From Arthrobacter jinronghuae (GTDB lineage Bacteria > Actinomycetota > Actinomycetes > Actinomycetales > Micrococcaceae), in the NCBI RefSeq assembly GCF_025244825.1, contig NZ_CP104263.1, forward strand, positions 2,046,001-2,110,000: a DNA stretch of 64,000 bases, given 5' to 3'. A program made the translations under genes and the position numbers. Below, piece after piece: positions 35,277 to 45,136 of the stretch. A model generated the notes under the pieces. The model was not told the DNA's origin and made no database searches. It worked only from the letters and a program-made list of their open reading frames with translations. How positions within the stretch are numbered: the stretch's first letter is position 1; every line of letters begins with the position of its first letter.

Positions 35277-37775
35277 CTAGGCCGGGACGATGTTGACGAG
35301 CTTTGGCGCCCGAACGATTACCGTGCGGATGCCGCGTCCGTCAAGGAACCGTTGCACCGCGTCGGACGCCAAAGCGGCCTGCCGCAGGTCCTCCTCGCTG
35401 ATGTCCGCAGCGACTTCCAGCCGGTCGCGGACCTTGCCCTGCACCTGGACAACGGCGGTGACCGTGTCCTGCACCAGCAGGGTTTCATCGACCACGGGCC
35501 AGCCGGCGTTCACTACCGAGGCTTCGCGGCCCAGCAGGTTCCAGAGATCCTCGGCCGTGTACGGCGCGAAGAGGCTCAGGATGACGGCGACGGCTTCCGC
35601 GGCCTCGCGTACTGCCGGGTCAGCGGCGCCGGCGCCGGAGTCGATGGCCTTGCGGGTCGCGTTGACCAGCTCCATCAGCTTGGCCACCACTACGTTGAAC
35701 TTGTTGTTCTCCAACAGTTCGGTGGCATCGGCGACGGTCCGGTGCGTGAGCGCACGCAGCTTCCGGTCCCCGGCCGAGTAGTCCACGCCGGGTTCGCTGG
35801 TGATGTCCTGGCCCAGGCGCCACGCACGGGCCAGGAACTTCGCGGAGCCCGACGGCGACACATCCGCCCAGTCGACGTCGTCTTCCGGCGGGGAAGCGAA
35901 GATCATGGTCAGGCGCACCGCGTCCACGCCGTACTTGTCCAGCTGCTGGCCCAGGTCCACACCGTTGCCCAGCGACTTGGACATGGCCTTGCCGCCGTTG
36001 AGCACCTGGCCCTGGTTCAGCAGCGAAGCGAACGGCTCGCTGGCTTCCAGCAGCCCCATGTCGTGGACCACCTTGGTGAAGAAACGCGCATAGAGCAGGT
36101 GCAGGATCGCGTGTTCGACGCCGCCCACATACTGCCCGACCGGCATCCAGTTCTTCGCTGCCTCGGGATCGAACGGGCCGTCCGTGAAGTGCGGGGACAC
36201 GAAACGCATGAAGTACCAGGACGAATCCACGAAGGTGTCCATGGTGTCGGTGTCGCGCTTTGCGGGACCGTCGCACTTCGGGCAGGCCACGTTGACCCAC
36301 TCCTCGGCCGAAGCCAGCGGAGAGGTGCCCTTCGGAGCCAGTGCTTCGCCGCGCAGCCCGGTGGGCAGCGTGACGGGCAGCTGGTCATCGGGGACCGGAA
36401 CTTCGCCGCAGTTTTCGCAGTGGATGATCGGGATGGGTGTGCCCCAGAAACGCTGCCGGGACAGCAGCCAGTCACGCAGGCGGAAGTTCACGAACTTCTC
36501 GCCGGTGCCCTGTTCCTCGAGCATCCGGACGGCGGCGGGAATGGCTTCCGCCTTGGGCAGGCCGTCCAGGGCGCCGGAGTTGATCAGGGTGCCTTCGCCG
36601 GTGGTGGCCACACCGCTGACGGCGGGATCCTCTTCGCCGGTGTCCAGGACAGCCCTGACGGGCAGGTCGAAGGTCTTGGCGAAGTCCAGGTCACGCTGGT
36701 CGTGGGCCGGGACGGCCATGATGGCACCGGTGCCGTAGTCCGCCAGCACGTAGTCGGCGGCCCAGACGGGCAGCTTCTCGCCGTTCAGCGGGTTCACGGC
36801 GTACCGGCCGGTGAAGACACCGGTCTTGACGCGTTCGGTGGACTGGCGCTCGATATCCGAAAGTGCCTTCACCGATTCGCGGTAGTCCAGCAACGCATCG
36901 CGGTTTTCGTCCGTCACCAGGTCCAGCGCCAGCGGGGCGTCAGCGGCGACAACGAAGAAGGTGGCGCCGGACAGCGTGTCCGGACGGGTGGTGAAGACGG
37001 TGACCTGCTCGGCGGGCTTGCCGCCGGCGGCCTCGATGTTGAACCGGACGTGGGCGCCCTCGGAGCGGCCGATCCAGTTTTTCTGCATGGCCAGGACCCG
37101 CTCGGGCCAGTGGCCCTTGAGCTGTTCCATGTCATCGAGCAGGCGGTCTGCGTAATCGGTGATCTTGAAGTACCACTGGTTCAGCGACTTCTTGGTGACC
37201 TGGGTTCCGCAGCGTTCGCAGGCACCGTTGACTACCTGTTCGTTGGCCAGCACGGTCTGGTCCTTGGGGCACCAGTTGACCGGGGAATTCTTCCGGTAGG
37301 CCAGGCCTCGCTCGTAGAAGCGGGTGAACAGCCACTGGGTCCAGCGGTAGTACTCGGGATCCGAGGTGTGGATCCGGCGGGACCAGTCAACGCTGATGGC
37401 GTAGCGCTTGAAGGACTCCGCCTGCGTCTCGATGTTGCGGTAGGTCCAGTCACTGGGGTGCGCGTTGTTCTTGATGGCTGCGTTTTCCGCGGGCAGGCCG
37501 AAGGAGTCCCAGCCGATCGGGTGCAGCACGTCGTAGCCGAGCTGGCGCCAGTAACGGGCGACGACGTCGCCCATCGCGAACGCTTCGGCGTGGCCCATGT
37601 GCAGGTCGCCGGAGGGGTACGGGAACATGTCCAGTACATAGCGTCGTTCGCGCGAGCCGTCGTCGGCAGGGGTGAAAACACCGAGGTAATCCCAGACCTT
37701 CGGCCATTTCTGCTCGATGGCCGCGAAACTGTAGACGGCCTCTTCCTGCTGATCAGTCTGTGACTGCGTGCTCAC
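35277..37775 (-). CDS. leuS: Leucyl-tRNA synthetase
   Basis: An 832-residue class I aminoacyl-tRNA synthetase that charges tRNA-Leu. The HIGH motif appears as HMGH ([14 protein letters not shown]) and the KMSKS motif as [10 protein letters not shown]; the editing domain and the zinc-type CEN/CPKC motifs are present ([20 protein letters not shown]). Start GTG 37775. Expression should be under the leucine leader and terminator at 37861-37943, so charging of tRNA-Leu feeds back on its own synthetase. Confidence 0.97.
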   Translation of the reverse strand: MSTQSQTDQQEEAVYSFAAIEQKWPKVWDYLGVFTPADDGSRERRYVLDMFPYPSGDLHMGHAEAFAMGDVVARYWRQLGYDVLHPIGWDSFGLPAENAAIKNNAHPSDWTYRNIETQAESFKRYAISVDWSRRIHTSDPEYYRWTQWLFTRFYERGLAYRKNSPVNWCPKDQTVLANEQVVNGACERCGTQVTKKSLNQWYFKITDYADRLLDDMEQLKGHWPERVLAMQKNWIGRSEGAHVRFNIEAAGGKPAEQVTVFTTRPDTLSGATFFVVAADAPLALDLVTDENRDALLDYRESVKALSDIERQSTERVKTGVFTGRYAVNPLNGEKLPVWAADYVLADYGTGAIMAVPAHDQRDLDFAKTFDLPVRAVLDTGEEDPAVSGVATTGEGTLINSGALDGLPKAEAIPAAVRMLEEQGTGEKFVNFRLRDWLLSRQRFWGTPIPIIHCENCGEVPVPDDQLPVTLPTGLRGEALAPKGTSPLASAEEWVNVACPKCDGPAKRDTDTMDTFVDSSWYFMRFVSPHFTDGPFDPEAAKNWMPVGQYVGGVEHAILHLLYARFFTKVVHDMGLLEASEPFASLLNQGQVLNGGKAMSKSLGNGVDLGQQLDKYGVDAVRLTMIFASPPEDDVDWADVSPSGSAKFLARAWRLGQDITSEPGVDYSAGDRKLRALTHRTVADATELLENNKFNVVVAKLMELVNATRKAIDSGAGAADPAVREAAEAVAVILSLFAPYTAEDLWNLLGREASVVNAGWPVVDETLLVQDTVTAVVQVQGKVRDRLEVAADISEEDLRQAALASDAVQRFLDGRGIRTVIVRAPKLVNIVPA

Positions 37776-37860
37776 TATGCTTCGCCTCTGTCCTCAAAGA
37801 AAATCGATCCGCGCTGCGGGCCGTCGGTAAATCCGGCCCTTAAATTTTTGGGTCCTCCCC

Positions 37861-37893
37861 AGACACACAAAAGCCCCTCGACAAGCAAGGGGC
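37861..37893 (-). terminator. leuS attenuator terminator
   Basis: On the minus strand GCCCCT pairs with AGGGGC around a nine-base loop and is followed by TTTTGTGTGT. It lies 90 bp upstream of leuS and directly after the leader hairpin at 37895-37917, so it is a transcription attenuator rather than an end-of-gene terminator. Confidence 0.8.
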
Positions 37894-37894
37894 G

Positions 37895-37917
37895 GCCGCG
37901 CACTGACGGTGCGCGGC
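37895..37917 (-). promoter_or_regulatory. Leader hairpin preceding the leuS terminator
   Basis: A perfect 9-bp stem GCCGCGCAC/GTGCGCGGC with a five-base loop. Its first base on the minus strand overlaps the stop codon of the leader peptide, so a ribosome at the stop would block it. It is the likely pause or antiterminator-competing structure of the attenuator. Confidence 0.7.
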
Positions 37918-37943
37918 TAGCTAAGGAGGAGTACTGCGATCAT
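37917..37943 (-). CDS. leuS leader peptide MIAVLLLS
   Basis: An eight-codon frame from ATG 37943 to TAG 37919-37917 encodes MIAVLLLS with three consecutive Leu codons CTC CTC CTT. GGAG lies just upstream (short spacing). The core CTCCTCCTTAGC is identical to that in the leuA leader at the left end of the window. Stalling on the Leu codons when charged tRNA-Leu is scarce would favour readthrough into leuS. The family of actinobacterial leu leaders is known; this instance is read directly. Confidence 0.75.
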   Translation of the reverse strand: MIAVLLLS

Positions 37944-38121
37944 TTCTCCACTTTACAACAGCGCACGGCCCTCGGAGCCAGTGTGTTCGGGTGAGCCGCA
38001 GGTGGGATGGACCCCGGCGTATCTTTTGTCCCTTCCCGTGCGTCTACCCGGTAGGACCAACGCAGGAATGCCATTGTTATCGCAGGTGCCGCCGGGGCGG
38101 CCGAACGGAATGGAGCCAGGA

Positions 38122-39153
38122 ATGTCAGTAACAGCAACGAAGCCGGAACCGGTAAACATCCAGGCCGGAGAACTTCGGCAGGCCAGGAGGAACTTCCTCG
38201 TAGCGCTCGAGCCTGTGCGCCCGGCCGTTTACCGTTACTGCCGCAGATTGACCGGCACTGTCTGGGACGCCGAGGACCTGTTGCAGGAAACCCTGGTGAA
38301 GGCCCTCTCCGATGCCTCCCAGCGGCATGAACCCACCAGTAACGTGGAGGCCTGGCTGATCCGGATCGCCACAAATACCTGGCTGGACACCCTGCGCCGC
38401 AGTGGCCGGACAGCGGTGCAGGACTTCAGCGAACCGGGTGCGGACGTGCCCGACGACGGCGCCGCGGATCCCCTGACGTCTCTGGAAGTGGAGTCGGCGC
38501 TGGAGCATTTGCTGCTGGTCCTGCCCCCTCGGGAACGGGTCTGCGTGGTCCTCAAGGACGTGTTTCGCTACTCCCTGGCCGAGATCGCAGAAACGCTGGA
38601 CACCACCGCCGGGGCGGTAAAGTCCGCGCTTCACCGCGGCCGGAGCACGCTGGCAACGGCCCGGGCGGGAGGATCCGTGCCCGCCGACGACGACGGCGCT
38701 GCCGCCGGCTCCGGGACCAAACCACCGCAGCCGGAGGGACACCCCGAGCTGCTGCGCCGCCTCGCCGATGCCTTCAACTCCTACGACATCGATGCGATGG
38801 TCAGCCTGTTCCTGACCGGCGGGCGCACGGTGGTGATCGGCAACGTCAGCGAAACCGGGCACGAGGAGATCCGCACCGGCTCCATGACCCACACCTTCGG
38901 GCCGGACGCCGCAGAGCTCTACCGGGCCAGCGTGCACAGCTATGACGGCGAGGACGTAATCCTCCTGTGGGAACGTCCCAAGGATGCGCCGGAGACACCC
39001 GAGGTTGTGGCCGACGTTCTTCGTCTCAGCGGTGCCCTCGGGGAACCGCTGATTGCCGAACTTCGGTTGTACTTCTTCTGCCCCGAAGTCCTGGCCGAGG
39101 TGGCCGGCGGCCTGGGACTGCCCTTCAAGACGAACGGCGTGTCCTACTTCTGA
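38122..39153 (+). CDS. ECF sigma factor with C-terminal SnoaL-like domain
   Basis: A 343-residue sigma-70 family factor. Region 2 is at about 30-100 (YRYCRRLTGTVWDAEDLLQE), region 4 at about 135-190 (FRYSLAEIAETLDTTAGAVK), and after an acidic linker a SnoaL_2-like domain spans about 215-340. Such fused tails (ECF41- and SigG/SigJ-like groups) replace a separate anti-sigma factor and control activity; no anti-sigma gene is adjacent. I start at ATG 38122 with GGAG upstream. Its 3' end overlaps the convergent epimerase gene by ten bases. Confidence 0.87.
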   Translation: MSVTATKPEPVNIQAGELRQARRNFLVALEPVRPAVYRYCRRLTGTVWDAEDLLQETLVKALSDASQRHEPTSNVEAWLIRIATNTWLDTLRRSGRTAVQDFSEPGADVPDDGAADPLTSLEVESALEHLLLVLPPRERVCVVLKDVFRYSLAEIAETLDTTAGAVKSALHRGRSTLATARAGGSVPADDDGAAAGSGTKPPQPEGHPELLRRLADAFNSYDIDAMVSLFLTGGRTVVIGNVSETGHEEIRTGSMTHTFGPDAAELYRASVHSYDGEDVILLWERPKDAPETPEVVADVLRLSGALGEPLIAELRLYFFCPEVLAEVAGGLGLPFKTNGVSYF

Positions 39154-40115
39154 CGTATGTCCCGGGCGGCGTCCCGGGCTGCACGGAACGCGAGGAACGC
39201 TTCCCGGCTGGTGCGGGTGGGGGTAAACCCGAACTCCTGCTTGAGGGCGGTGTTGTCCAGCACCGGCCGGTAGCGCAGGAACCTCACCTGCTCCGGCCCG
39301 TGGACGGTCAGCCGCAGCAGGTGTCCCAGCCAGAGGGCGGCGGCCAGGGCCGGTGCCGGAACCGTGATGGTGCCGCGCCCCAGCAGCCCTGCGATTTCCC
39401 GGACGGTCAGGGCACCGTCTCCGGCGACGTTGAAAATGCCGCTGCGTCCCGTGACGACGGCCTGCACCATAATGCCGGCCACGTCTTCATCCCAGATGAA
39501 CACGAACGGGGAATCGCTGCCGGCTACCCGCAGCAGTTTCCGTGCGTCGAAAAGGGCGGTGATCTGGTTGCGGACCCGTTCGCCGAGGATGGTGCCGATC
39601 CGGAAGATGGTCTGCTGCAGCTCGGGATGTTCCTCGCGGAGCCTGGCCAGCTCCTCCTCGACCAGCCTTTTATGCCGGGAGTAGGCAAACTCGTCATTGC
39701 CGCGGAGCGGATCGGATTCCTTCAGCCACGAGGGGTTGTCCGGGTGGTAACCGTATGCGGCGCCGGAAGAGGAAATGACCACATGCTTCACTCCGGAGGA
39801 GATACAGGCCGCCAGGACATTCCGTGAACCCAGCACGTCCACAGAGAATTCCTGTTCGGGGGTGGTGTGCTTGCCGGGATTCACGATGGCGGCCAGATGG
39901 ACCACGGTGTCGATCCGGTGCGACTGCAGCAGCCGGGCCACGTCCGGGGAACACACATCCGCGAGGGCGTACTCGACCCCGGCGAGCCGGCGTTCCTCCG
40001 CCGGTTCCCGGATGTCCAGGCTAAGGACATACGAGACCTCCGGATGTCCTGCCAATCCGGCAACCACCGCGCTGCCCAGGAAACCGTTGCCGCCGGTCAC
40101 GCAGACCCGGGTCAT
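39144..40115 (-). CDS. NAD-dependent epimerase/dehydratase family protein
   Basis: A 323-residue extended SDR. The dinucleotide motif GGNGFLGSAVV lies at residues 8-18 and the catalytic YSRHK at about 155. DTVVHLAAIVNPG is the conserved second strand. Substrate not predictable; similar proteins act on nucleotide sugars, sterols or flavonoids. I start at ATG 40115, which overlaps the BASS transporter stop (ATGA). Last gene of the FMO-BASS-epimerase operon; its end overlaps the sigma-factor gene, antisense. Confidence 0.85.
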   Translation of the reverse strand: MTRVCVTGGNGFLGSAVVAGLAGHPEVSYVLSLDIREPAEERRLAGVEYALADVCSPDVARLLQSHRIDTVVHLAAIVNPGKHTTPEQEFSVDVLGSRNVLAACISSGVKHVVISSSGAAYGYHPDNPSWLKESDPLRGNDEFAYSRHKRLVEEELARLREEHPELQQTIFRIGTILGERVRNQITALFDARKLLRVAGSDSPFVFIWDEDVAGIMVQAVVTGRSGIFNVAGDGALTVREIAGLLGRGTITVPAPALAAALWLGHLLRLTVHGPEQVRFLRYRPVLDNTALKQEFGFTPTRTSREAFLAFRAARDAARDIRQK

Positions 40116-41107
40116 CGTCCCCTCCCCCGCTTCCCGTTCGATCCTGCAGATCCGTTCGATCCGGCCGACCCTGCCGATCCGTTCGACTCGACTGACGAGG
40201 CCGCCGCACTGCGGCGCGCATCCCGCCGTCGCCACCAGGCGGCCAGCAGCAGTCCGGCCAGGATGTCCCAGATGCCCCACCAGGCGGCAACCATCGCCAT
40301 CCCGCCCAGCCCGGCGAAGAAGGTCAGGGTCAGTCCGAGCCCGAGTCCGGTATTGCGGGCACCTACCTCGAAGGTAAACGCCCGCCGGCTGGGTTCGTCC
40401 AGCCGTACCGCCGCTGCGGTCCAGTAGCCAACAGCCAGTGCCACCGCATCATGCAGCAGCACAACCAGGAAGATGGTCCCAAGATGCTCGCGGAGCGGGC
40501 CCAGGTTGCTGGCCGTCCCGGCAACGATGAAAACGAGCAGGGCCAGCAGGCCGATCCGCTGCACCCAGGGCCGCAGGATGTCGGTCACCGCGGGGAAGCG
40601 CCGGGCCAACGGCATGCCCACTGCAAAGGGCACGCCGATGATAAGCAGGACCTGGACCAGCATTTCCCAGCGGTCCAGGGAGAAGTCCCGCATCAATCCG
40701 GCAGTGGCCGGATTCAGCCGTGCCCACAGCGCCACGTTCAGCGGCATCACGGCGATGGCCACCAGGTTCGAGACAGCGGTCATGGAAGCGGACAGGGCAA
40801 CATTGCCGTGCGCCCGGTGCGTAAGCACGTTCGAAATGCCGCCGGGCGGACAGCAGGCAACGAGGATCATGCCCAGGGCGATCGATGCCGGGACCTGCAG
40901 GAGGAGCGCCAGCCCTACCGTCACCGCGGGAAGCACCAGGTACTGGGCGCAGATCCCCAGCAGCACTGCCTTCGGGCTGCGCGCCACGGTCCGGAAGTCC
41001 GCCGGACGCACCTCGAGCGCGATGCCCAGAATGATGACCGCCAGCACTACGTTCAGGATCAGCAGGGAGGCTGGCGTGAAGCTCAGGACGACGTCGTCGA
41101 TGGGCAT
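40112..41107 (-). CDS. Bile acid:sodium symporter (BASS) family transporter
   Basis: A 331-residue protein with nine or ten membrane helices. ILVACCPPGGISNVLTHRA and FTFEVGARNTGLGLGL are the two crossing-helix motifs of the family that bind Na+. BASS members carry bile acids, pyruvate, pantoate or other organic anions. After the last helix a Ser-Asn-Gly repeat tail of about 35 residues (SNGSAGSAGSNGSAGSNG) is unusual. Its ATG overlaps the stop of the monooxygenase gene by one base (TGATG), indicating coupling. Confidence 0.87.
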   Translation of the reverse strand: MPIDDVVLSFTPASLLILNVVLAVIILGIALEVRPADFRTVARSPKAVLLGICAQYLVLPAVTVGLALLLQVPASIALGMILVACCPPGGISNVLTHRAHGNVALSASMTAVSNLVAIAVMPLNVALWARLNPATAGLMRDFSLDRWEMLVQVLLIIGVPFAVGMPLARRFPAVTDILRPWVQRIGLLALLVFIVAGTASNLGPLREHLGTIFLVVLLHDAVALAVGYWTAAAVRLDEPSRRAFTFEVGARNTGLGLGLTLTFFAGLGGMAMVAAWWGIWDILAGLLLAAWWRRRDARRSAAASSVESNGSAGSAGSNGSAGSNGKRGRGR

Positions 41108-42465
41108 CAGCGGTTCACCTCTTCACGCGCTGCGGACCCGGCGGACGCCAGCCGGTCCAGGTGTGCTTCGAGTTCGGCCCGGTAGGCGTCCTTGTTCACG
41201 TAGTAGCTCATCCGGTCCAGGCCCAGGTAACGGTAGCCGCCGGTGACATCCGGAGACTTCCCCGCCAGCAGCTGCCGGAACTCCCCCGCCGCCTCCGGGG
41301 AGTGTTTTTGGGCTGCTAGGTAGGCGGCTGCCAGTTCGGCCTGCCGGAACCTTCCTTCCCAGCCCAGTCCGGAGGCTTCCACCATGCCGATGACGAAGAG
41401 GTTCTCCGCCTGGCGGCTGAAGATGTTCAGGTACAACGACGGCGACGGGCCGTCCCAGCCGAGCAGCGCCGGATCCAGGAACGGATAGTCCAGGGCGTAG
41501 CCGGTGGCGAGCAGGAGGAGGTCATACTCCCCCGTGCTGCCGTCCCGGAAGTGCACGGTGTGCCCGTCCAGCCGGGCAATGTCGCCCTTGACCTGAAGAT
41601 CCCCGTGTCCCAGATGGTGCAGGATCAGGGAGTTCACCACGGGGTGGGACTCGTAGATGCGGTAGTCGGGCTTCGGGAAGCCGAAACGGTGCGGATCTCC
41701 GGTGAACATGCGCAGCAGCCGCTTGTCGAAGAACTGCTTCAGCGGCCGGGGCAGCGGCTTGCCCTGGTTCAGGGTGTCGGTGGGCCGGCCGAAGACGTAC
41801 TTGGGAATGAAGTAATAACCGCGCCGGACGCTGATGTCGACGGCGGCGGCGTGGTGGACGGCGTCCACGGCAATGTCGCAGCCGCTGTTGCCGGCGCCTA
41901 CAATCAGCACCCGCTTCCCCGCGAGCTCCCGGGCATCTTTGTACTCTGCGGAATGGCGGATCTCTCCGGCAAACCGGCCGGGCAGGGCGGGCACTGCCGG
42001 CGTGTGCAGGGTGCCGGACGCAACGATGACGGCACCGAAACGGCCGCTGCCGGGACCGTCGGGGCCATCCCACGAAACCGTCCAGGCGCCGTCGTCGGCC
42101 GGCACCGCTGCAGTGACCTTTACACCGAACCGGATGGCAGGCCGCAGACCGAAATGGTCCGCATAGGAACGGAAATAGGCGTGCAGCCGGCGGTGCCCGG
42201 GATAGTCGGGAGTGTCCCGGGGCATGGGGAATTCGGAGAACTGGGTGGTGGATTTCGAGGAGATCAGGTGCGCCGATTCATAGACCGTGCTGGCGGGATT
42301 CTCGATGTTCCAGAGTCCGCCGACGTCCGTGTGCTGTTCAAAGCCCACAAAGTCCAGTCCCTGTTTCGACAAGGCACGCATGGCGGCAAGGCCGCTGGGT
42401 CCGGAGCCGATGACGGCGACGGGCAGTTCCGATCGTATGGCGTTTGCTGCGGGAGACACTTCCAC
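41107..42465 (-). CDS. Flavin-containing monooxygenase
   Basis: A 452-residue two-dinucleotide-binding oxygenase. FAD site GSGPSGLAAMRAL (about 18-30), FMO identity motif FAGEIRHSAEY, and NADPH site VGAGNSGCDIA are all present. It hydroxylates soft nucleophiles or carries out Baeyer-Villiger type reactions; substrate unknown. Linkage to a BASS transporter and an epimerase suggests uptake and oxidation of one organic compound. GTG 42465 or GTG 42459 could be the start; the difference is two codons. Confidence 0.87.
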   Translation of the reverse strand: MEVSPAANAIRSELPVAVIGSGPSGLAAMRALSKQGLDFVGFEQHTDVGGLWNIENPASTVYESAHLISSKSTTQFSEFPMPRDTPDYPGHRRLHAYFRSYADHFGLRPAIRFGVKVTAAVPADDGAWTVSWDGPDGPGSGRFGAVIVASGTLHTPAVPALPGRFAGEIRHSAEYKDARELAGKRVLIVGAGNSGCDIAVDAVHHAAAVDISVRRGYYFIPKYVFGRPTDTLNQGKPLPRPLKQFFDKRLLRMFTGDPHRFGFPKPDYRIYESHPVVNSLILHHLGHGDLQVKGDIARLDGHTVHFRDGSTGEYDLLLLATGYALDYPFLDPALLGWDGPSPSLYLNIFSRQAENLFVIGMVEASGLGWEGRFRQAELAAAYLAAQKHSPEAAGEFRQLLAGKSPDVTGGYRYLGLDRMSYYVNKDAYRAELEAHLDRLASAGSAAREEVNR

Positions 42466-42554
42466 CTGCTTCTGTGACCTGCATCACTAGCGATGCTGCC
42501 CGAACGCTACCGAAGGGTGGATGTGCGGGTCAAACCGGCCCCGCCCGTGCGGGG

Positions 42555-42589
42555 AAACGAAAGGCCCCGGCAGTCTCGCTGCCGGGGCC
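42555..42589 (-). terminator. Rho-independent terminator of glpK
   Basis: An 11-bp perfect stem (GGCCCCGGCAG and complement, 42563-42573 with 42579-42589) with a five-base loop, followed on the minus strand by TTTCGTTT. It lies 21 bp downstream of the glpK stop. Confidence 0.9.
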
Positions 42590-42610
42590 ATTCACTACTC
42601 TGCCGTTGAC

Positions 42611-44134
42611 TTACTGAACGTCGTCGTCAACCCAGTCGAAGGTCTTGGTGACGGCCTTCTTCCAGAGACGCATCTGGCGCTCACGCTCAGCGTCATCCAT
42701 CTGCGGGGTCCAGCGCTTGCCTTCGGCCCAGTTCTGCTCGAGCTCGTCGGTGCCGTTCCAGAACCCGACAGCCAGGCCTGCGGCGTAGGCAGCACCCAGG
42801 GCAGTGGTCTCGATGACCTTGGGCCGGACCACGTCCACGCCGAGAATGTCTGCCTGGAACTGCATCAGGGCATCGTTGGCAACCATGCCGCCGTCCACCC
42901 GCAGCTCGGACAGCGGGACACCGGAGTCGGCGTTCACGGCGTCGAGCACTTCCCGGGTCTGGAACGCGGTGGCTTCGAGTGCGGCCCGGGCAATGTGGTT
43001 CTTGTTCACGTAGCGGGTCAGGCCCACCATCGCACCGCGGGCATCCGCACGCCAGTACGGTGCGAACAGTCCGGAGAATGCGGGCACAATGTATACGCCG
43101 CCGTTGTCCTCCACCTTGCGGGCAAGCTCTTCGATTTCCGGAGCGCTGTTGATGATGCCCAGGTTGTCGCGGAGCCACTGCACCAGGGACCCGGTGACGG
43201 CAATGGAACCCTCGAGGGCGTAGACCGGCTTGGCGTCACCCAGCTGGTAGGCAACGGTGGTGATGAGGCCGTTCTCGGAACGGACAATCTCCTCGCCGGT
43301 GTTGAAGATCAGGAAGCAGCCGGTTCCGTAGGTGTTCTTGGCATTGCCCTTCTCGAACGCGGCCTGGCCGAACGTGGCGGCCTGCTGGTCGCCGAGGATG
43401 CCGGCCACCGGGGTTTCGCGCAGCAGCTGCGAGCCTGCAACCATGCCGTAGACCTCGGAGGAGGACTTGATTTCCGGCAGCATCGACCGCGGAATCCCGA
43501 ATTCCTTGAGAATGTCCTCATCCCAGGTGAGTGTCTCAAGGTTCATGAACAGAGTGCGGGAGGCATTGGTCACATCGGTGATGTGCACGCCTCCGTCGGT
43601 CCCGCCGGTGAGGTTCCAGACAATCCAGGAGTCCGTGTTGCCGAACATGAGGTCCCCCGCCTCTGCCCGTTCACGTGCCCCCTCTACGTTGTCCAGGATC
43701 CACTTGATCTTCGTGCCCGAGAAATACGTGGCCAGCGGCAGGCCGACCGTGTCCTTGAAGCGGTCCAGGCCGCCGTTTTCCGCCAGCTCGTTGACGATGG
43801 GCTGCGTGCGGGTGTCCTGCCAGACAATGGCGTTGTAGACGGGCTCACCCGTGTTGCGGTCCCAGACCACTGCCGTCTCACGCTGGTTGGTGATACCAAC
43901 GGCGGCAATGTCGTGCCGGGTCAGGTTGGCCTTGGACAGGGCACTGCCGACAACTTCGCGGACGTTCGTCCAGATCTCCATCGGATCGTGCTCCACCCAG
44001 CCGGCGTGCGGGAAGATCTGCTCGTGTTCCTTCTGCCCGGTGGAAATGATGTTTCCGTCGTGGCCGAAGACGATGGCCCGGCTGCTGGTGGTGCCTTGGT
44101 CGATGGCGATGATGTACCTGGGATTGTCAGGCAT
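42611..44134 (-). CDS. glpK: Glycerol kinase
   Basis: A 507-residue FGGY-family kinase that converts glycerol to glycerol 3-phosphate. [13 protein letters not shown] opens the ATPase fold, and [12 protein letters not shown] and [20 protein letters not shown] are the family signatures. Full length and collinear with known GlpK. Lies 61 bp after glpF on the same strand, and a terminator follows. It has the length and residues of an active enzyme. Confidence 0.96.
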   Translation of the reverse strand: MPDNPRYIIAIDQGTTSSRAIVFGHDGNIISTGQKEHEQIFPHAGWVEHDPMEIWTNVREVVGSALSKANLTRHDIAAVGITNQRETAVVWDRNTGEPVYNAIVWQDTRTQPIVNELAENGGLDRFKDTVGLPLATYFSGTKIKWILDNVEGARERAEAGDLMFGNTDSWIVWNLTGGTDGGVHITDVTNASRTLFMNLETLTWDEDILKEFGIPRSMLPEIKSSSEVYGMVAGSQLLRETPVAGILGDQQAATFGQAAFEKGNAKNTYGTGCFLIFNTGEEIVRSENGLITTVAYQLGDAKPVYALEGSIAVTGSLVQWLRDNLGIINSAPEIEELARKVEDNGGVYIVPAFSGLFAPYWRADARGAMVGLTRYVNKNHIARAALEATAFQTREVLDAVNADSGVPLSELRVDGGMVANDALMQFQADILGVDVVRPKVIETTALGAAYAAGLAVGFWNGTDELEQNWAEGKRWTPQMDDAERERQMRLWKKAVTKTFDWVDDDVQ

Positions 44135-44195
44135 TGTTTCTGCTCCTTGCGGTGGGGGTCTTTGGGGTGGCAGGCCAAGAGGACTGCCGCTGCGC

Positions 44196-44942
44196 TTATA
44201 CCGGAAGCGGGAGGGGGATCTGGGCGCCGATCCAGCCGCCGAGTGCGCCGCCGATCAGCGGACCGACGACGGGCACCCAGGCGTAGGCCCAGTCGCTGCT
44301 GCCCTTGCCCGGGATGGGCAGCAGGGCGTGCACGATGCGGGGTCCAAGATCACGGGCCGGGTTGATGGCGTAGCCGGTGGGGCCGCCGAGCGATGCGCCG
44401 ATGCCGAGCACCACGAGGGCCACGGCCAGCGGGCCGAGCTCCGTGGGGGTTCCTGCGAAGGCAACGATGGTGAAGACGAGGACGAAGGTGCCTACGACCT
44501 CGGTCACAACGTTCCAGCCGTAGGACCGGATAGCCGGACCGGTGGAGAAGACACCCAGGATGTTGGCTGCGTCGGGCTCGTCGTCGAACTGCTTCTTGTA
44601 GGCGAGCCACGCCACAAAGGCACCAATGATGGCACCGGCCATCTGCCCGGCGAAGTAAACCATGGCCGCGCCGAAGGAGACCTCGACGCCCGGCGCGAAT
44701 TCCTCATTGCCTGCCGCCCAGAGACCTACCGTGACGGCGGGGTTGATGTGTGCGCCGGAAATAGCGGCCGCATACACGCCGGCAAAAACACCGATGGCCC
44801 ACCCCCAGTTGACCATCAGGAACCCGCCGCCGGCACCCTTCGTTTTTGCCAGCGCCACGTTGGCCACGACACCGCAGCCCAGAATAATGAGGATGGCCGT
44901 TCCGGCCAGCTCACTGATGAAAACTTCTCCGAGAGTCACCAT
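44196..44942 (-). CDS. glpF: Glycerol uptake facilitator (aquaglyceroporin)
   Basis: A 248-residue MIP-family channel with six membrane helices and two NPA half-helices: [13 protein letters not shown] and [13 protein letters not shown]. The Asp after the second NPA-Arg (NPARD) is the mark of glycerol facilitators rather than aquaporins. First gene of glpFK. The start is GTG or ATG at 44942 with GGAG upstream (GAGGAGTCG). Confidence 0.95.
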   Translation of the reverse strand: MVTLGEVFISELAGTAILIILGCGVVANVALAKTKGAGGGFLMVNWGWAIGVFAGVYAAAISGAHINPAVTVGLWAAGNEEFAPGVEVSFGAAMVYFAGQMAGAIIGAFVAWLAYKKQFDDEPDAANILGVFSTGPAIRSYGWNVVTEVVGTFVLVFTIVAFAGTPTELGPLAVALVVLGIGASLGGPTGYAINPARDLGPRIVHALLPIPGKGSSDWAYAWVPVVGPLIGGALGGWIGAQIPLPLPV

Positions 44943-45136
44943 CGACTCCTCCGATCATTCGTATCTGTCCGCGACCCAAGTGGGAGGGCGGACTGTTGGT
45001 TTCTATGCAACCAATCTTTTGCAAGAAGCGCCATTACCTTAGCCGACCTGTTTGGCGCCACGCCAATCTTCACGCGGCGAAACAGGTAGTCAGGGCACGA
45101 TTCGGCACCGTGCCCGCACCTCGGTAAAGTCGTCAT

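Noticed and set aside
35016..37763. Very long open frame (over 900 codons) on the plus strand opposite leuS
   Set aside because: It is the complement of a complete, well-conserved leuS; long antisense frames are common in high-GC genes and the translation resembles nothing.
40116..40280. Longer epimerase start with repeated RVERIGRVGRIERI residues
   Set aside because: This is the repetitive SNGSAG tail of the BASS transporter read in another frame; ATG 40115 with ATGA overlap fits better.
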